Shown in pieces: positions 11,831 to 26,800 of a stretch of 64,000 nucleotides of DNA. The stretch spans positions 70,308,982 through 70,372,981 of the forward strand of contig NC_089492.1 in assembly GCF_036850765.1 (NCBI RefSeq), given 5' to 3'. Position 1 is the stretch's first letter. Every line of letters begins with the position of its first letter. Source of the stretch: Saccopteryx bilineata. Lineage: Eukaryota; Chordata; Mammalia; Chiroptera; Emballonuridae. The translations under genes were made by a program, and so were the position numbers. The notes beneath the pieces were generated by a model. That model saw only the letters and a program-made list of their open reading frames with translations. It ran no database searches and had not been told where the DNA came from.

Positions 11831-14800
11831 CTCATTAATTTTCTTTGTTCTGTTAGGTGAAAACACGTAGATTCAGTGTACCCATCATAGCAATGAATAC
11901 ACCCACCACTCAAGTGGTGGTTTCCAATACCGTTCTCCAGCAAAGGGAACAGAGCTCTTTGGAGAAATGGCCAGACTCTAGTACTGGCACAGAAAATATA
12001 CAAGATGAACCTAGAGCATCTTGTGCTAGAAAGTGAGGAAGTGCTAAAAACAAAGCAAAACAAAAACAAAACCCCCAAACAGAAACACCCACAATGGTGA
12101 GGATGCCTACTGCAAGAGCTCCCAATGGCCAAAGCAGCAACAACTTGAGCAAGAAAATAAAAGAATTGTATTATAACCCAAAATATAAAATAAATAACTG
12201 TGAGTTCATGCTGATGTAAATAAATGATGAGATAATTATTAAGTGGGCAAAGAGATAAATCTTCCATGCAGGAGAATTTTAAGAAATTTATATACCTGCT
12301 CTGTCCTGAAGGAGGTGGAGCATAACTCCCCATTCCTTAAGTGTGGGCTTCTCATGCAGATTTTCTTCTGAAGAATACAGTATGGAAGGGGGAGAGAGTA
12401 ATTGTACAGTAGAGAAATCTAACAAACTACCTCATCTAGGTAATAATCAAGGTCACCATCAACAGTGATTGTTGACAGATGTTCTTGATATGACGAAAAT
12501 GGAACTACCTCTATGGTCTTCCTCACCAAACCCCTTAACCCCAGTCTAATCATGAGGGAGAAAAAAATCAGACAAATAAGGAAATCTGAATAATGCATGA
12601 ACTTTAGTTAGTATATCGTCAGTTCATTAATATATGCCATACTAATGTAAGATGTTAATAGTAGGGGAAACTGGGCGGAGGGTATGTGGGACTGCTACTG
12701 TCTTCACAGTCATTCTGTAAGTTTATAACCATTCTAAAAAATAAATTCATGAAAAACATAAAACCCCTTTTCAAGGTTCTAGCTCAAGACCCAAGAAATA
12801 ATCTAGGCCACTTCCATTTTATTCAAGTTAAGGGTACAAAAACCCAGAGAGAGGAAACTTTTTCAAGTTGCACTGCTAATCGGTGGAAGATAAGCAAATT
12901 GTGAACATAACTTTGTCCCTGTATTCCAATTTTTGACTGAAAGGACTCCCTTTCTCTTATAGAATTTCTTTTACTATACTTTTTAATATTGTAAAAATAT
13001 ACTACTTGATGCTTTCGAGAAAATTCTTAGTTCTTTCATTCCAACTTAGAATTGTTCTCATACCCTTTCTCTTAGATGATGCCTTTTCCAGGTTGTTACT
13101 TCTAACCTGTCTCCTACCATGAGAAGCAGTGTGGGGCTGTGATTAAGAGTATGGACTCGAGAGTAAATTGTCTGAATTTGATTCCTGGCTCTGCAGCCTC
13201 ATAGCTGTAAGACCTGAAGCAAGTACTTACCCTTTTGTTACATCAATTTCCTAACTTGTAAAATGTTGATAATAGTAGTGTTTACCTGATAAGGCTATCG
13301 AGAGAACCAAGTGAACTAGAACCAAGTGAACTGACATGTATAAAGCAAGGTTTCCCAACCTCAGCACTGTTGACGTTTTGACCTCCTAATTCTTTGTTCT
13401 GTGTAGGCACGAGGGTGAGGTGGTGGTGGGGCTGTCCTGGGAATTGTAGGATGTTCAGTAGCTCTCCTGACCTCAACCACTTGGTGCCGTTAGCATTCCT
13501 TCCACTCATGACAAAAGGCTTCAGACATTGCTAAATAATCCTTAAGACACAAAATCACCCCCAGTAGAAAATGCCTGGTGTAATAAAGTGCTTAGAGTAG
13601 TGCCTAGTGTTAAAATAAGTGCTCAAATATAGTTATTGTCGCTAGTCTTTAGATCTTCTCTAATGTATTTTTCTGTCAGAAGTGTTTGGTCACAGGTATG
13701 GAAAAAACAAGTAGGCAGGTTCAGTCAGAATAGGTTTATCTTGTTTTGCTTTTTGCTGAGCAGGTAGGAAGACCAGAGGGTGATGGATATCTATAGTTAT
13801 TGCACAGTTGACTAAAGTGAACATGGAGTGAGGTGACTATAGAAGGGGCTGGCTTTCTTCCCTGCAGTAGATTAGGTTTTTCTTTAACTTTGCTCCTGTA
13901 CCATACCTATCCACTGTGGCTTTCATTAAAATTTTAAGTAGTTATTTGCATAACATTTTTTTGTAATTTGTGCCTTTGACTAAAACCATCATGAGGGACT
14001 GGGACAGGCTGGCTATCTCATTATTCAGTCATCAGTCCCTAATGCTGGCTAGAAGGAGGAGGTGTTCAGGAAATGTTGAATGTGTTGTTTAAATTTTATT
14101 TAAATTTTGTGCTATCTTTGAAGCCTATTATATATGGCTATATTTGACTCAGATAATTGCTAGTATAGTGTAAGATTATGGCATTTTAGAATTGAAGAAA
14201 TTTACTTATTTGTCTTATCTGCTTGGTGGCTTCAGGACTGGTGTTTTTTTGGGTGTTTTATTTTATTATTATTTTTTTTTCGGTTTTTGCATACACCTCG
14301 TGAGCCCTAGGTGAAGTATAATAGTACCTTTAGGTCTTGAAACACAATTTCCTCAGAGAAGCCTTCCCTGATACAATGTTTGTTATATGCTTCCCATAGC
14401 CTTCTATACTTAGCTTTTTCGTTTCCTCCACATTTTACTTTAGTTGTTCAGTCATTTGTCGTTCACTGCTACAGGGTAATAAGCTCACCCAGATCCAGGA
14501 TTATGGCTTACTCACCATTGTATAGACTCACTGGCTAGTGGGACATCTGGTTGGGCATTCAGATATTAGGGAAATAGTATAAACAAATGTGTTTTTTAAT
14601 GCCCTGGCTGGTAAAATATAGCTTTGTAAACTGAACAGACTCACACTTAACTGAAACCTTGACAGAAACAATATAAAATTTTTCCTGTAATATTAGGAAT
14701 TTTAAGGACTAAAACAAGCTTCCAGATAATGACTTGACACATTTATAATTTGGATCTAAACTTCCCTTTTTGTTAGTTTAGCGTGCTACCTGTGAAAGTG

Positions 14801-17800
14801 CTTTTAAATATTATTCTACATGTTAAACATGTAGTTTTATTTTAGTGTTTATTGCTGTTTTTCTGATTTTTTCAAAATTATAAATGAAAGCATATGGCTC
14901 TAAATTTATTGTAATTTTTGCATGATGTTTATAATATGTTTTCTCAATAAACCACATAAGCACTGTTTGGTCAGGGTTTTTGGTTTTGGTTTTTTTAATG
15001 TTTTAATATTCACTTTTTTTCAGCTATTATTCATGGATTACCCAGTCTGACAGCTTATCAGTTGAGAACTGTATACATTTGTCAGTTTTTGACAAGAATT
15101 GCAGCAGGAAAAACCCTTGGTAAGGAGGTGTTTTTATCTTATATTGGGAATATTGCAGTCTATGTGTCAAGGTGAGGCAGTGCAGAGAAGCAGATAGAAG
15201 CTGCTTTTTGTTGATGAGGGTTTGCCCACATGTATGAGTCATGGACAGCTCCACACAAGCATGGCTGAAGCAAGTGAAAGAAGTCCAGTCCATTTTCTTA
15301 GAGCACCCGCTTCTGCTGCTGCTGCGGGGTCCCCTGCTCCACAGACTCTACAGTGGAGCTTCTCATGTAAATTTGTGTAGTGACTTTTGTGGAAGCCTTT
15401 TGCTTGAACTTCACTTATATATATAAAGGAATCTGGTTTATAACTATGGTATCTCTCTCCCGTGTTCCCAAAGTTCATTTTAGATTGTAAGGGGCATTCC
15501 TAATTCAGTTTATCAACAATGGCTGATATTACAACATTGTCATTTAGAGGACCTTTTGATGCAAAATAATTACATATTGGTATTGTAATTATCAAGGTTT
15601 ATAAAAGACTTTCCCAATCTTCCCAAGAAATAGGCAGTACTTACATGAAACTGCTTACTTAATGACATGTCGTATTACATAAAATCCCAGTGTGGCCCTG
15701 GCCTGTTGGCTGAGTGGTAGAGCATCAGCCTGGCGTGCAGGAGTCCTGGGTTCGATTCCTGGCCAGGGCACACAGGAGAAGCACCCATCTGCTGCTTCTC
15801 CACCCCTCCCCCTCTCCTTCCTCTCTGTCTCTCTCTTCCCCTCCCACAGCCAAGGATCCATTGGAGCAAAGTTTCCCCGGGCACTGGGGATGGCTCTATG
15901 GCCTCTGCCTCAGGTACTAGAATGGCTCTGGTTACAACAGAGCAACGCCCCAGATGGGCAGAGCATCACCCCCTGGTGGGCATGCCAGGTGGATCCCAGT
16001 CGGGTGCATGTGGGAGTCTGTCTGACTGCCTCCCTGTTTCCAACTTCAGAAAAACACACACACACACACAAAATCCCAGTGTGTTGGCCACTCTCATGGC
16101 CCTCACTAGTCCAGCTCTGGCTCATGTATGCTTTGTGTTGGGGGTGAGGTTCAGTCTGGACTCGGTGCCGGGCCCACCGATGGATAGGACTAGAGGCAGA
16201 AAGACAGAGTGGATGTGAGGGAGACAGTTGGTAATCTGGCCCTGTTGCTGAAGAAGAAAACAGGCTGATGTGGCCACAACTGGAGAATTTCTGACCATGC
16301 AGACCATAAGTTAATGTGCTTGTTAACAAGTTGTTTTACAATTAAATGTGAGAAAATATTCTCAAGTGCCCGGCTATGTTTCACATATAGCAGTTGTTCA
16401 GTGTATCTAGTTTCTCCCCCTACCTTTGCTCCCCCAAAAAGGGTGGAGAAAATCCAGACATTGTGTGTCGTCCCAAATTTAATCTTGAAATTCACCAGGA
16501 TCCTGTTTTGGGTGTGTCTGTTTTCCCCTTTTAATTGAATTTATTGGGGCAACATTGGTTAACAAAATTAATACATATTTGGCCCTGGCCGGTTGGCTCA
16601 GCAGTAGAGCATCGACCTGGCGTGCGGAGGACCCGGGTTCGATTCCCGGCCAGGGCACATAGGAGAAGCGCCCATTTGCTTCTCCACCCCCCCCCCTCCT
16701 TCCTCTCTGTCTCTTCCCCTCCTGCAGCCAAGGCTCCATTGGAGCAAAGATGGCCCGGGCCCTGGGGATGGCTCCTTGGCCTCTGCCCCAGGCGCTAGAG
16801 TGGCTCTGGTCGCAACAGAGCGATGCCCCAGAGGGGCAGAGCATCGCCCCCTGGTGGGCAGAGCGTCGCCCCTAGTGGGCGCTGGGTGGATCCTGGTCGG
16901 GCTCATGTGGGAGTCTGTCTGTCTCTCCCCGTTTCCAGCTTCAGGAAAAAAAAAATACAAAACAAACAAACAAACAAAAAATTAATACATATTTTAGGTG
17001 CACAATTCTACAACACATCATTAGATATAATAGGCCAGTTTAGTTATCAAGAATAAATATATTTTATCGTAATAGACTTAAACAAGACAGCATTTTAAAT
17101 TTTATTTTAATTTCTATATTGGATTTTCAACTATACACCATCTTTTGCATTTTTTCTAGTGGTTACTTAACAGCAGCACTGCCTGATAGAAATGTATTGT
17201 GAGTCTTGTGTGTAATGGGAAGTTGTATAACAGCTACATAAGTAAAGTAGGAAAATGAAGGGCTGAACACGATGCCCCAACAAATGACATCCAGAGAGCA
17301 GCAGGTGTAGTGTGCTGTAGCAAAGTAGACTTCAAGACAAAAGAGGTACCAGGAGACAACAGTGGACCCTTTACCATGATGAAGGGGACAATGCACTAAG
17401 TAAATTAGAAAAAAGTAGGGGGGATTAATCTTAGTAATATATAATTTAACCCAATATTTCTAAAATAAATGTGTCAACATTGTTAACATATTAGTATATT
17501 GTAAAACATGTTGATGAGATTTTTTACCTCCTTTTTTTGGTGGCTTTTTGTTTTGTTTTGTTCTGTTTTTTTGCAGTCTTTGAAACCTAGTGTGTATTTC
17601 ATGCTTAAAACACATCTCAGTTAGGACTGGCCATATTTTAACTGCTCAGAAACTGCATATGGCTGGTGGCTACCTTATTAGCTTTAGTCTCCCGCCACAC
17701 AGAGCTTTAAAATATGGCAAACGTGCCTGACCAGGTGGTGGCGTAGTGGATAGAGCGTCAGACTGGGATGCGGAAGGACCCAGGTTCGAGACCCCGAGGT

Positions 17801-20800
17801 CACCAGCTTGAGCGCGGGCTCATCTGGCTTGAGCAAAAAGTTCAACAGTTTGGACCCAAGGTCACTGGCTCCAGCAAGGGGTTACTCGGTCTGCTGAAGG
17901 CCCGCGGTCAAGGCACATATGAGAAAGCAATCAATGAACAACTAAGAAGTCGCAACGCGCAATGAAAAACTAATGATTGATGCTTCTCATCTCTCTGTTC
18001 CTGTCTGTCTGTCCCTGTGTCTCTGCCTCTGTAAAAAAAATAAATAAATAAAAAAATAAAATATGGCAAATGTTTTGAAGAGGAAATGTTTGCTTCTCCT
18101 TCATTGGGACTTTATATCTCTCTTCTTTTTTTTTTAAATGATTTTAGAGAGAGAGAGGAGTGGGAGGAGAGAGAGAGAGAGAAATAAAAAAAATTGATTT
18201 GTTGCTCCACTTATTTATGTACACATTGGTTGATTTTTGTATGTGCCCTGACATGGGATCGAATCCACAACTTTGGCATTTCACGGTGAACATCTGCATC
18301 TCTAGGAGATTCCCCTACCTTACCACCCAACCTCTTCCACTGCCCCAGAACTCGGCAAATGTCCCATGAGCAAAAATACCCTGTGTTTTCAGTTTTCCTT
18401 TCCAGCCCACCAAACTAGCCCCAAGAACACCACCAGAAGCTTTTCTCGTGTCTCTTACCCCCAGTAAGCTCTCCCTGCATGGAGTAGACTGGACCTTCAG
18501 CCTGAACAGCAGACGAGTGCAAGGAAGAAAACATCTATGGCCGTCAGCTCACTGCAGGACTCTTGCGCGAGCTGTAGCTCATCAAGTTCTCACTGCTGCC
18601 ACAGCTGCCCCGTGCCTGGAGCAACATAACTGCAATTTATCCCATTTTTTCTAGTTACAGTGGGAGTGTCTTACCTGAAAGTGAAGGTCTACACTATAAA
18701 TATTTTAAAATTAAGATCTAATGTCATTTTTTCTGTGTCTCACAGTTGTAAGAAGGAAGGTAGATTAGTGAGAAGGGTTAGATAATGTCAGTCAGGAAGA
18801 CTTACTAAGGAAGATTAGTATGAACAGAAAGCAAGCAGCTGTGAAGTGAATAAGCACGAAGTATTAGGGCAGTCGCCTTTGCACTTTGATTTTACTGCTT
18901 TGCATGTACTCTGTTCATACCAGCCATCTTGTTATTCCTGAAACACATCTTTGTTGAGACACAGTAAGTAGTTTTTAAGGGTTCTTCTGGTGTCTGCTTG
19001 TACCACTTGCTAGCTGTGTAATCTCTGTAGATGTCAGGTTTAATAACAAGGTTAATAATACTGTGTACTCTGATAAATTGTATGGACAAAGGAGCTACTG
19101 CATGTTAAGTACTTAGCACATTGCCTGACACATAGTAGGACCTCAATAAATGTTAACTAGGAGTGTGCATATTTTTGTGCACCTCTGCCTTCTACTCTTT
19201 CATCTTCTGAAATGTTCTCTTCACTTGACTATCTTCTCTTTATTCTTTTTTTCTTTTTGCTCTAGAGAGAGTGAGAGGGACAGGAAGAGAAAGAGATGAG
19301 AAGCATGAACTCATTGTGTCACTGTAGTTCATTGATTGCTTCTCATAAGTACCTTGATTGGGGGGCTCTAGCCAAGGCAGTGAGTGACATTGGGCTTCAA
19401 GCCAGCAATTTTGGGTTCAAGTCAGTGACAGGGAATCGTCAATTATACCATGCTCAAGCTGGTGACCCCACACTCAAGCTAAGATGAGCCCGTGCTCAAG
19501 AACCAGCAACCTTGGGGTTTCAAACCTGGGACCTCAGCATCCTGGGGCGATGCTGTATCCACTGTGCCACCACTGGTCAGGACTCAATTCTTAATGTCAT
19601 AGTTAGGATAGTTTCTCTTTCATGAAGGGTTCTTTTCTAGTAACCCTTAGAGCTACTGCTCTGTGCATCAAATACACCAGACTCTCCTAGAGAGCTCTTA
19701 GAAAAGAGATGCATGGCCTCTACCTGTACTAATGAAGTCAATCTCTGGGCTCCTCAGATGATTGTGAGGTATAGGTAGGGTTGAAAACCACTGCATAATA
19801 TAAGGCAGATGTAGGTTTACAGTTGTGAGTATGCAAAACAGTTTATTCATGTATTATTATTTGTTATTTTTCATAAACACAACTGTAAACTGACTTTCAA
19901 CCGTCCTATATAGTTAGTAAAGTACCAGTTAGATTGGTTTGTCTTCATGTCTTCTTTCGTAGCTAGCATGTATGTTCTACAAGGGCAGAAACTTTCTTCT
20001 TCATGTTTGTATCATAAAAACCTACCACAGAGCCACAAAGACACTTAGAATACGAATAAACATTTTTATATCTAAAAAGTTGATTAAACAATCAGGATAG
20101 AACCCCAGGGAATAAAGTAGGAAAGGTTGAATCTGCTGATATTAAATTGCACGGTCCCTCTAATTTCTTTTTTTTTTTTTTTTTTGTATTTCTCTGAAGC
20201 TGGAAACAGGGAGAGACAGTCAGACAGACTCCCGCATGCGCCGGACCGGGATACACCCAGCACGCCCACCAGGGGACAAAGCTCTGCCCACCAGGGGGCG
20301 ATGCTCTGCCCCTCCGGGGCATCGCTCTGTTGCGACCAGAGCCACTCCAGCGCCTGGAGCAGAGGCCAAGGAGCCATCCCCAGCGCCCAGGCCATCTTTG
20401 CTCCAATGGAGCCTCGGCTGCGGGAGGGGAAGAGAGAGACAGAGAGGAAGGAGAGGGGGAGGGGTGGAGAAGCAGATGGGTGCCTCTCCTGTGTGCCCTG
20501 GCTGGAATCGAACCCGGGACTCCTGCACGCCAGGCCGACGCTCTACCACGGTCCCTCTAATTTTACAAAGGAAAAAAGGATAAGCCATTTACAATCCTCT
20601 TGAGTATGTTTATTTTTACATAGTTGCTGTGGAACTACTAATGTACCAGGAACTATAGGGATTGAGAGGAATATAAAGAATATACTATGTTGTTCCTGTA
20701 CTCAAAATGAGAAATACAGTCATGCTTTTTAGAGTCAGGTTTTCTGCCTTCAAGAATTAAATGTTTATAGGACTGTTCAGATAAGTATAAAAGACTGCAA

Positions 20801-23800
20801 AGCGTGACAAATAGGAATGGTGGAATTTCCCAACACTTGGCTAGCGTAACAAGGGTTTCAGGAAGGTAGAGTTTGCTCTAAACCTAGGAAGATTGATGGA
20901 TTACATCAGCATGTGAAAATAGTATTCTAGACAAAACAAAATCATTAGTTATGAGAGGAATAAACTAGTTTACCTGGATAGTATAACTTTTTGTTGTTTT
21001 TATCTGTTTATTTATTGTCTTTTGAATAGTAGAACTCTTGATTTCCATGCTTAACTCCACAGACGTGCTTCTCACCCAGGCTTCCCATGTTAGTAAGTGG
21101 CAGCACCATTTATCCAGTTGTTTAAACCTGAGAGTTCCTGGTTTTCCCTCACAGTCTACATCCAACAGCAAATCCTGTTTGTTCTACATCCAAAGTTCTG
21201 AAACAGGTGTTTACTTCCCACCTCCATCATCTCTGATGGCATGCATCCCACATGTCCACTGCTTTTAGCAGACTGGCCTCCTGTCTGTCTTTTGAAAACC
21301 AAACTGCCACTCGGGGGACCTTAGTCCTTGCTGTGCCCTGGGGAATGTTTTCTGTAGATCTCTGCTGCTTCTGCTTCACATTATGCTGACCTCAGCTCTT
21401 GTTACTTCCCCAGAGAGGCCTTCCCTAACCACCCTACTTGAGGGTCTCTCCCGCATCACCTTGATTCCTAGTACCCTTTCTTCCTTACTAGCACTTATTA
21501 CTCTGACATTAAATTGTTTGTCTTTGCCATTAGCATTGTGAGCATCCCAAGAATATGGCCTTATTCACTGAGACATTCTCAATTCTTAGTCAAGTGCTTA
21601 CACATAGTGAGATAGTGAATGCTCAGTATTTGCTGAGTGAATGAGTCACTGGGGAAAAATTATTTTTTTCATTTTCTATTGCATGAGGTTTTAGAACATT
21701 TCTATATATTTCTGTATTGCTGATTCCAAATCTGAAGTCCATTTTTTGGTGCATGCTCTAGTTTTTATGCAATTTTAATTTCTTTTTGTTACAGTTAATG
21801 GCATGCATTAGTTTTTAAATTGGAGTTAAAGGGCAACGACTCTTGGATTGAACATAACCACAAAGCAAATAATGTTTACAAACATCACTTTTACATAATT
21901 GTAGTTGTTTTTAAATGTAAAAAATTATCTGATAAAAACACCCTCTTATTTTGTTTTAAGATAGAATCATGGCTTCTTTGAGTAAGCGTAAATGTAAGAA
22001 TAGTCCTGACACCTTCTGTTATATATGTGGCTGTTACACACTTCAACATCAAAGGCGCAATATTTCATCATTTGTGACATGTGCATATATTGCCTATTTT
22101 CAAGTTCCCCTTGGCGATCAAGACAAGAATTGGGCTCCTCATATTGTGTGTCATAATTGTGAGGAAATGCTTCATGACTGGACAAAAGGAAAACGCAAAG
22201 GAATGCCTTTTGGTATTTCCATGGTTTGGCGTGAACCTAAGGACCACAGCAGTGACTTTTATTTCTGTCTGATCCATACAAAGGGCATTGGCAAGAAAAA
22301 ACAGCATATGATCGTATATCCGAATATTCCTTCAGCAATACGACCTATCCCACACTCTGAGACACTCCCAGTTCCAGTTTTCAATGGTTTTATTTCTTCT
22401 AAGGACGAAGAAAGTGAACATGGTGATCAAGTGTATTTTGATAAGATGCATGAGGAAATGGTTGTAGAATCTGAAGTGTCTTCTTCTGATGCCAAGCAGT
22501 CATTAACCCCTCAGCAGTTTAGCCAACCTGAATTGAATGACTTAGTAAGAGATTTGGGCCTATCAAAGAAAGCAGCTGAGTTATTAGCCTCCGGGCTTCA
22601 AGAAAAGAATGTACTTCATCAGTCAGCTAAAGTATCCCATTTCAGGAAGCGTGAACAAATTTTTGTGGACTTTTTTTCTGAAGACAAACGCTTTGTTTAC
22701 TGTCATGATATCAGTAGTCTTCTCAGCCAGCTAGGTGTTACCACTTACAGTCCAACAGGATGGCAGCTATTTCTTGACAGCTCTAAACGGAGTCTGAAAT
22801 GTGTTCTACACAGGCAGTTCCAATTGGTTATTCAACTCATCTGCGAGAAGATTATAATGACTTAAAAGTTGTCCTCGACTTTCTGAAGTATGAGGAGCAT
22901 AACTGGATCATTTGTGTGGATCTTAAAATGGTAAATTTCCTGCTAGGACAACAGAGAGCTTTCACGAAGTATCCTTGCTTTCTCTGTTTGTGGGACAGCC
23001 GAGCTCAGGAGAAACACTGGACACAGAAAGAGTGGCCGAAATGTGAAGCTCTGGTAGTAGGGATGCAAAATATTGTGAATGAACCTGAAGTTAATCGAGA
23101 CAGGATCATTTTTTCCCCCACTTCACATCAAAATTGGCTTAATGAGGCAGTTTGTTCAGCTTTGAATAAAGAAAGTGAATGCTTTCAACATATTATTTCT
23201 GCTTTTCCTACCTTTCTTTTGAGAAGATAAAAGCAGGTGTATTCAATGGACCTCAAATTCGAACCCTCCTACATGATGAAGAATTTGCCAGGAAGATGAA
23301 TAAGGAGGAAAAAGCAACATGGCAGTCTTTTGTGGCAGTTACAAAGAATTTCCTTGGCAACAGAAAACTATGAACTTCTGGTTCAAAAGATGCTGTTGGC
23401 TTTCTGCGACATTGAATGTAACATGAGCATTAAGATTCACTTCCTGAACAGTCACCTTGATAAGTTTCCCGAAAATCTTGGAGCTGTTAGTGATGAGCAG
23501 GGAGAACGCTTTCATCAAGATCTGAAGACAGTGGAAGAGCGTTATCAGGGGCGATGGGACAGAAATATGATGGCAGACTACTGCTGGAGCATCAAACGAG
23601 ATTGTCCTCAACAAGTACACAAATGCAAGAGCTACAAACACAAATTTTTGCCTGAATAGAATTTAAATAAGTTTTGCACAAATTTTATGATTAAAATAAG
23701 TGTTTTAATATTTTCTATTTTGAAATTGTAGACAAATTCTGATGCAGTCATACCTTTTAGTGTATTAGTGTATTTACTGCATTATATAAATTATTATATT

Positions 23801-26800
23801 TTTACAAGGATGATACCAAGAAGACATGCTACTTCATTATGTTAAACTAAATGTTGAAAATTTTACAATAAGATGAAAACCTAAAATCTTGAATTGCAAA
23901 AAAACTGTTGCTTACAGAGAAAAACTAGTATCAGATTTGAGATCAGCACACTTGAATTAGGTAAGAACAAGTGTTTTTGTGGATGCAACAAAAATTTTGT
24001 TCCCCAATGTTATAAGTGATATGTGTAGATTATAGTGAAGGTTCTGAATGTCAGATTGAGACATTCATGTATAATTTGCTAAGTAGTTACCAGCCACAGC
24101 AAGTTTTGTTTTTATTTATTTTTTTTAAGATTTTATTCATTTTAGATAGGGGGAGAGAGAGAGAAAGAGGGTGGGGGGCAGGAAGTATCAACTCCCATAT
24201 GTGCCTTGACCAGGTAAGCCTGGGATTTCAAATCAGCAACCTCAGCTTTCCAGCTCAATGCCTTATCCACTGCAGCACCACAGGCCAGGCCTCAGCAAGT
24301 CTTTGATCAAAACAACCTGGTCAGAATTGTTTTTAAAAAGTTTAACAGTAATATAAATACTGTCTCATTAAATATTCACATAAATCCTATGAGATGGGTG
24401 AAAAAAATGAGGCTTAGAAAGGTGAAATAACTTTCAGCACCACGCAGGTAATAACAGAGTCTGGAATAAACTTTAAAGTCAAGATTTTTAAATCACTATA
24501 CAGTGTTTTACAACAGATTAGATATGGAGATGAGAAAGGAACAGTAACATAGTACTCTTTAGATTTCAAGCCTTGGTGACTAAAGAATATTCGTAGAGAA
24601 ATAACTTTCTTAAAAGATCCTATTTCAAACATTCACAAAATGTAAAACAAGGATCTCAAGTAGTATATGGCAAAATCAAATTCAAAATAAACTAATTTCA
24701 TGTTATAATGCAGTTAGACTTATGAATTATTTAGTAAAGAAAAGCTTTAAATGTTGTGAACTCATCTAGATTTTTCATTATTAAAGTTGATTTTAATAAG
24801 GAAATTAACTTGAAAAATCAGATTACTTCCCTGCACTGCTATATACAAGAGTGTCTGGCAGGTAGTATGCACTCAGTAAATATTTAAAGAAATGAATTTT
24901 TTAAATTGACAAAGTAAGATTATTCTTTGCTTTTTTTTTTTTTTTAATCATTATTATTGAGAGGCAGAGAGACAGACTCCCACATGCACCCTGGCTAGGA
25001 TCCACATGGCAAGTCCCCTAAGGGGCAACGCTCTGCCAATCTGAGGCCATTGCTCCATTGCTTAGCAACCAAGGTATTATAGTGCCTGAGCCAAGGCTCC
25101 CACCTGGGGCCAATGAACCATGGCTGTGGGGGTGGGAGGGAGCAGATAGGTGCTTCTCCTGTGTGCCCTGACGCGGAATTGAACTCGGGACTTCCACACA
25201 CAGGGCCAGTGCTTGACCACTGAGCCAACTAGCCAAGGCTTCTACTTAGCTTTCTTAGTTACTTATTTTTGTTCTGGTTTTAAAAGATGCACAGTTTGAA
25301 ACTGATGAACGAATTACACCCTTGGAATCAGCACTAATAATTTGGGATTCAATTGAAAAGGAACATGACAAACTTCATGAAGAAATACAGAATTTAATTA
25401 AAATTCAGGTATGAGTGCTACTTTGTGTTTATAATTATCTATTATTTTGCTAGAAAATAAAAATATAACATCTAAAGAAATTAAGAGCCATTCTAATAAA
25501 AGTTGGGACGTAAACCCCGAGTAAAATTTAATCAAGTATTTTAGAAATTTGACATTTGGTTTACAGTCTTTTGTTGTTGTTGTTATCCCCAAACCCCTGG
25601 GGACTGAACATCACTTAAGAATCTTGAATAGAGCCATTTGTGGCTTACAGTCTTGACATGAGTTCTAAGAGCTGGGATTAGTGTTTGCTACCTAAGTGTT
25701 CAGTGCCCACACTTTGGAAAATGTGTCACATCTACTCACAAAAATTAGGGGATCAGGGAACGTGCAGATACTTCAGTACTTTCAGCCTTCTGTATAGTGC
25801 ATTTTCACCAATGAAATAAAAGTTGGTTTTGCATCTCATTTATGTAATCATACAACTGTCTTTGACTTGTCATTTGCTTTTCTGATGTTCTTTAATAAAA
25901 ATCAAATGCTTTTTTTATTGCTTCATATTCATTTTGCAATATCCTCTAATTTTTGTGAACAGTATATTTAAAGATCATCAAGCAGTTTTGAAAAACTTGT
26001 GATCTGTGCCCTTAATTATTATTTTTTTAATGTTTATTGATTTTAGATAGAGGAAGGGAGAGGGTGAGACACAGGGACATCGATCTGTTCCTGTATGTAT
26101 CCTGACTGGGCATCAAACTGGCAACTTCTGTACTTTGGAATGATGCTCTAAGCAACCGAGCTGTCCAGCCAAGGCTGTGCCCCCTCAATTATTATTTAAA
26201 GATTATAAATACGAAAAAAAGTAGAACATTTGATTTTTTTAAAATCAGTGGAACTTTGTGATCAAGAGAATGTAAAGTTTTAACTATGTAGAGAGAATTT
26301 TGGGAGTAGCCTACTAAAGAGTGATGTCAAAAAAAGTCAAAAATAGGAGGAAAAATATGTTTTGCTAAGAGGAATTTTGTTAGCTAGATAAACTTTCACA
26401 TTACAAAAGAAATGTTTCACTGTTGAGTAGGAGAGAAAATCCAGGTGGTGATGCTCGTTCCTAAGAATTAATTATTGATACGACAATGCCTGTTGAGTAG
26501 ATTCAGACCTAAGAGAATGGGCTGGAAAATGATTGCTTCTTTTAAGAATTTCAATCTAGAGCAGGGGTCTCAAACTCAACTCAGCATGTGGACCACAGAG
26601 CAAGATCACAGCCCTTCGGCGGGCCGCACTAGGTCTACAAAAGGCAACTGTTACGCAACACTTTTCTCACTGCAGTTGAAAACAAAAAAAAAAAAAAATC
26701 AGTACAACAAGCACAATCGTACATGCAGTTTACTCAGTGTCACAAAACGACCAGAAACTGTAGTTCGCATCACAACTGCTGTTAACTAAGCTAATATCTA

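Larger units (their letters stand above)
10261..15023 (+). other. TERF1: TERF1 intron 1 (10111-15023), mostly unique
   Basis: No extra exon is supported. Recognised contents are the microsatellite at 11775-11831, a MIR at 13125-13340, an old hAT-type element at 13341-13585 and an L2-like stretch at 14300-14600. Between 10261 and 11760 nothing was recognised. Confidence 0.6.

Noticed and set aside
15692..16218. Overlapping 100-150-codon frames in the intron 2 SINE cluster
   Set aside because: They recur, nearly identical, at every VES-like SINE in the window, so they come from the repeat.
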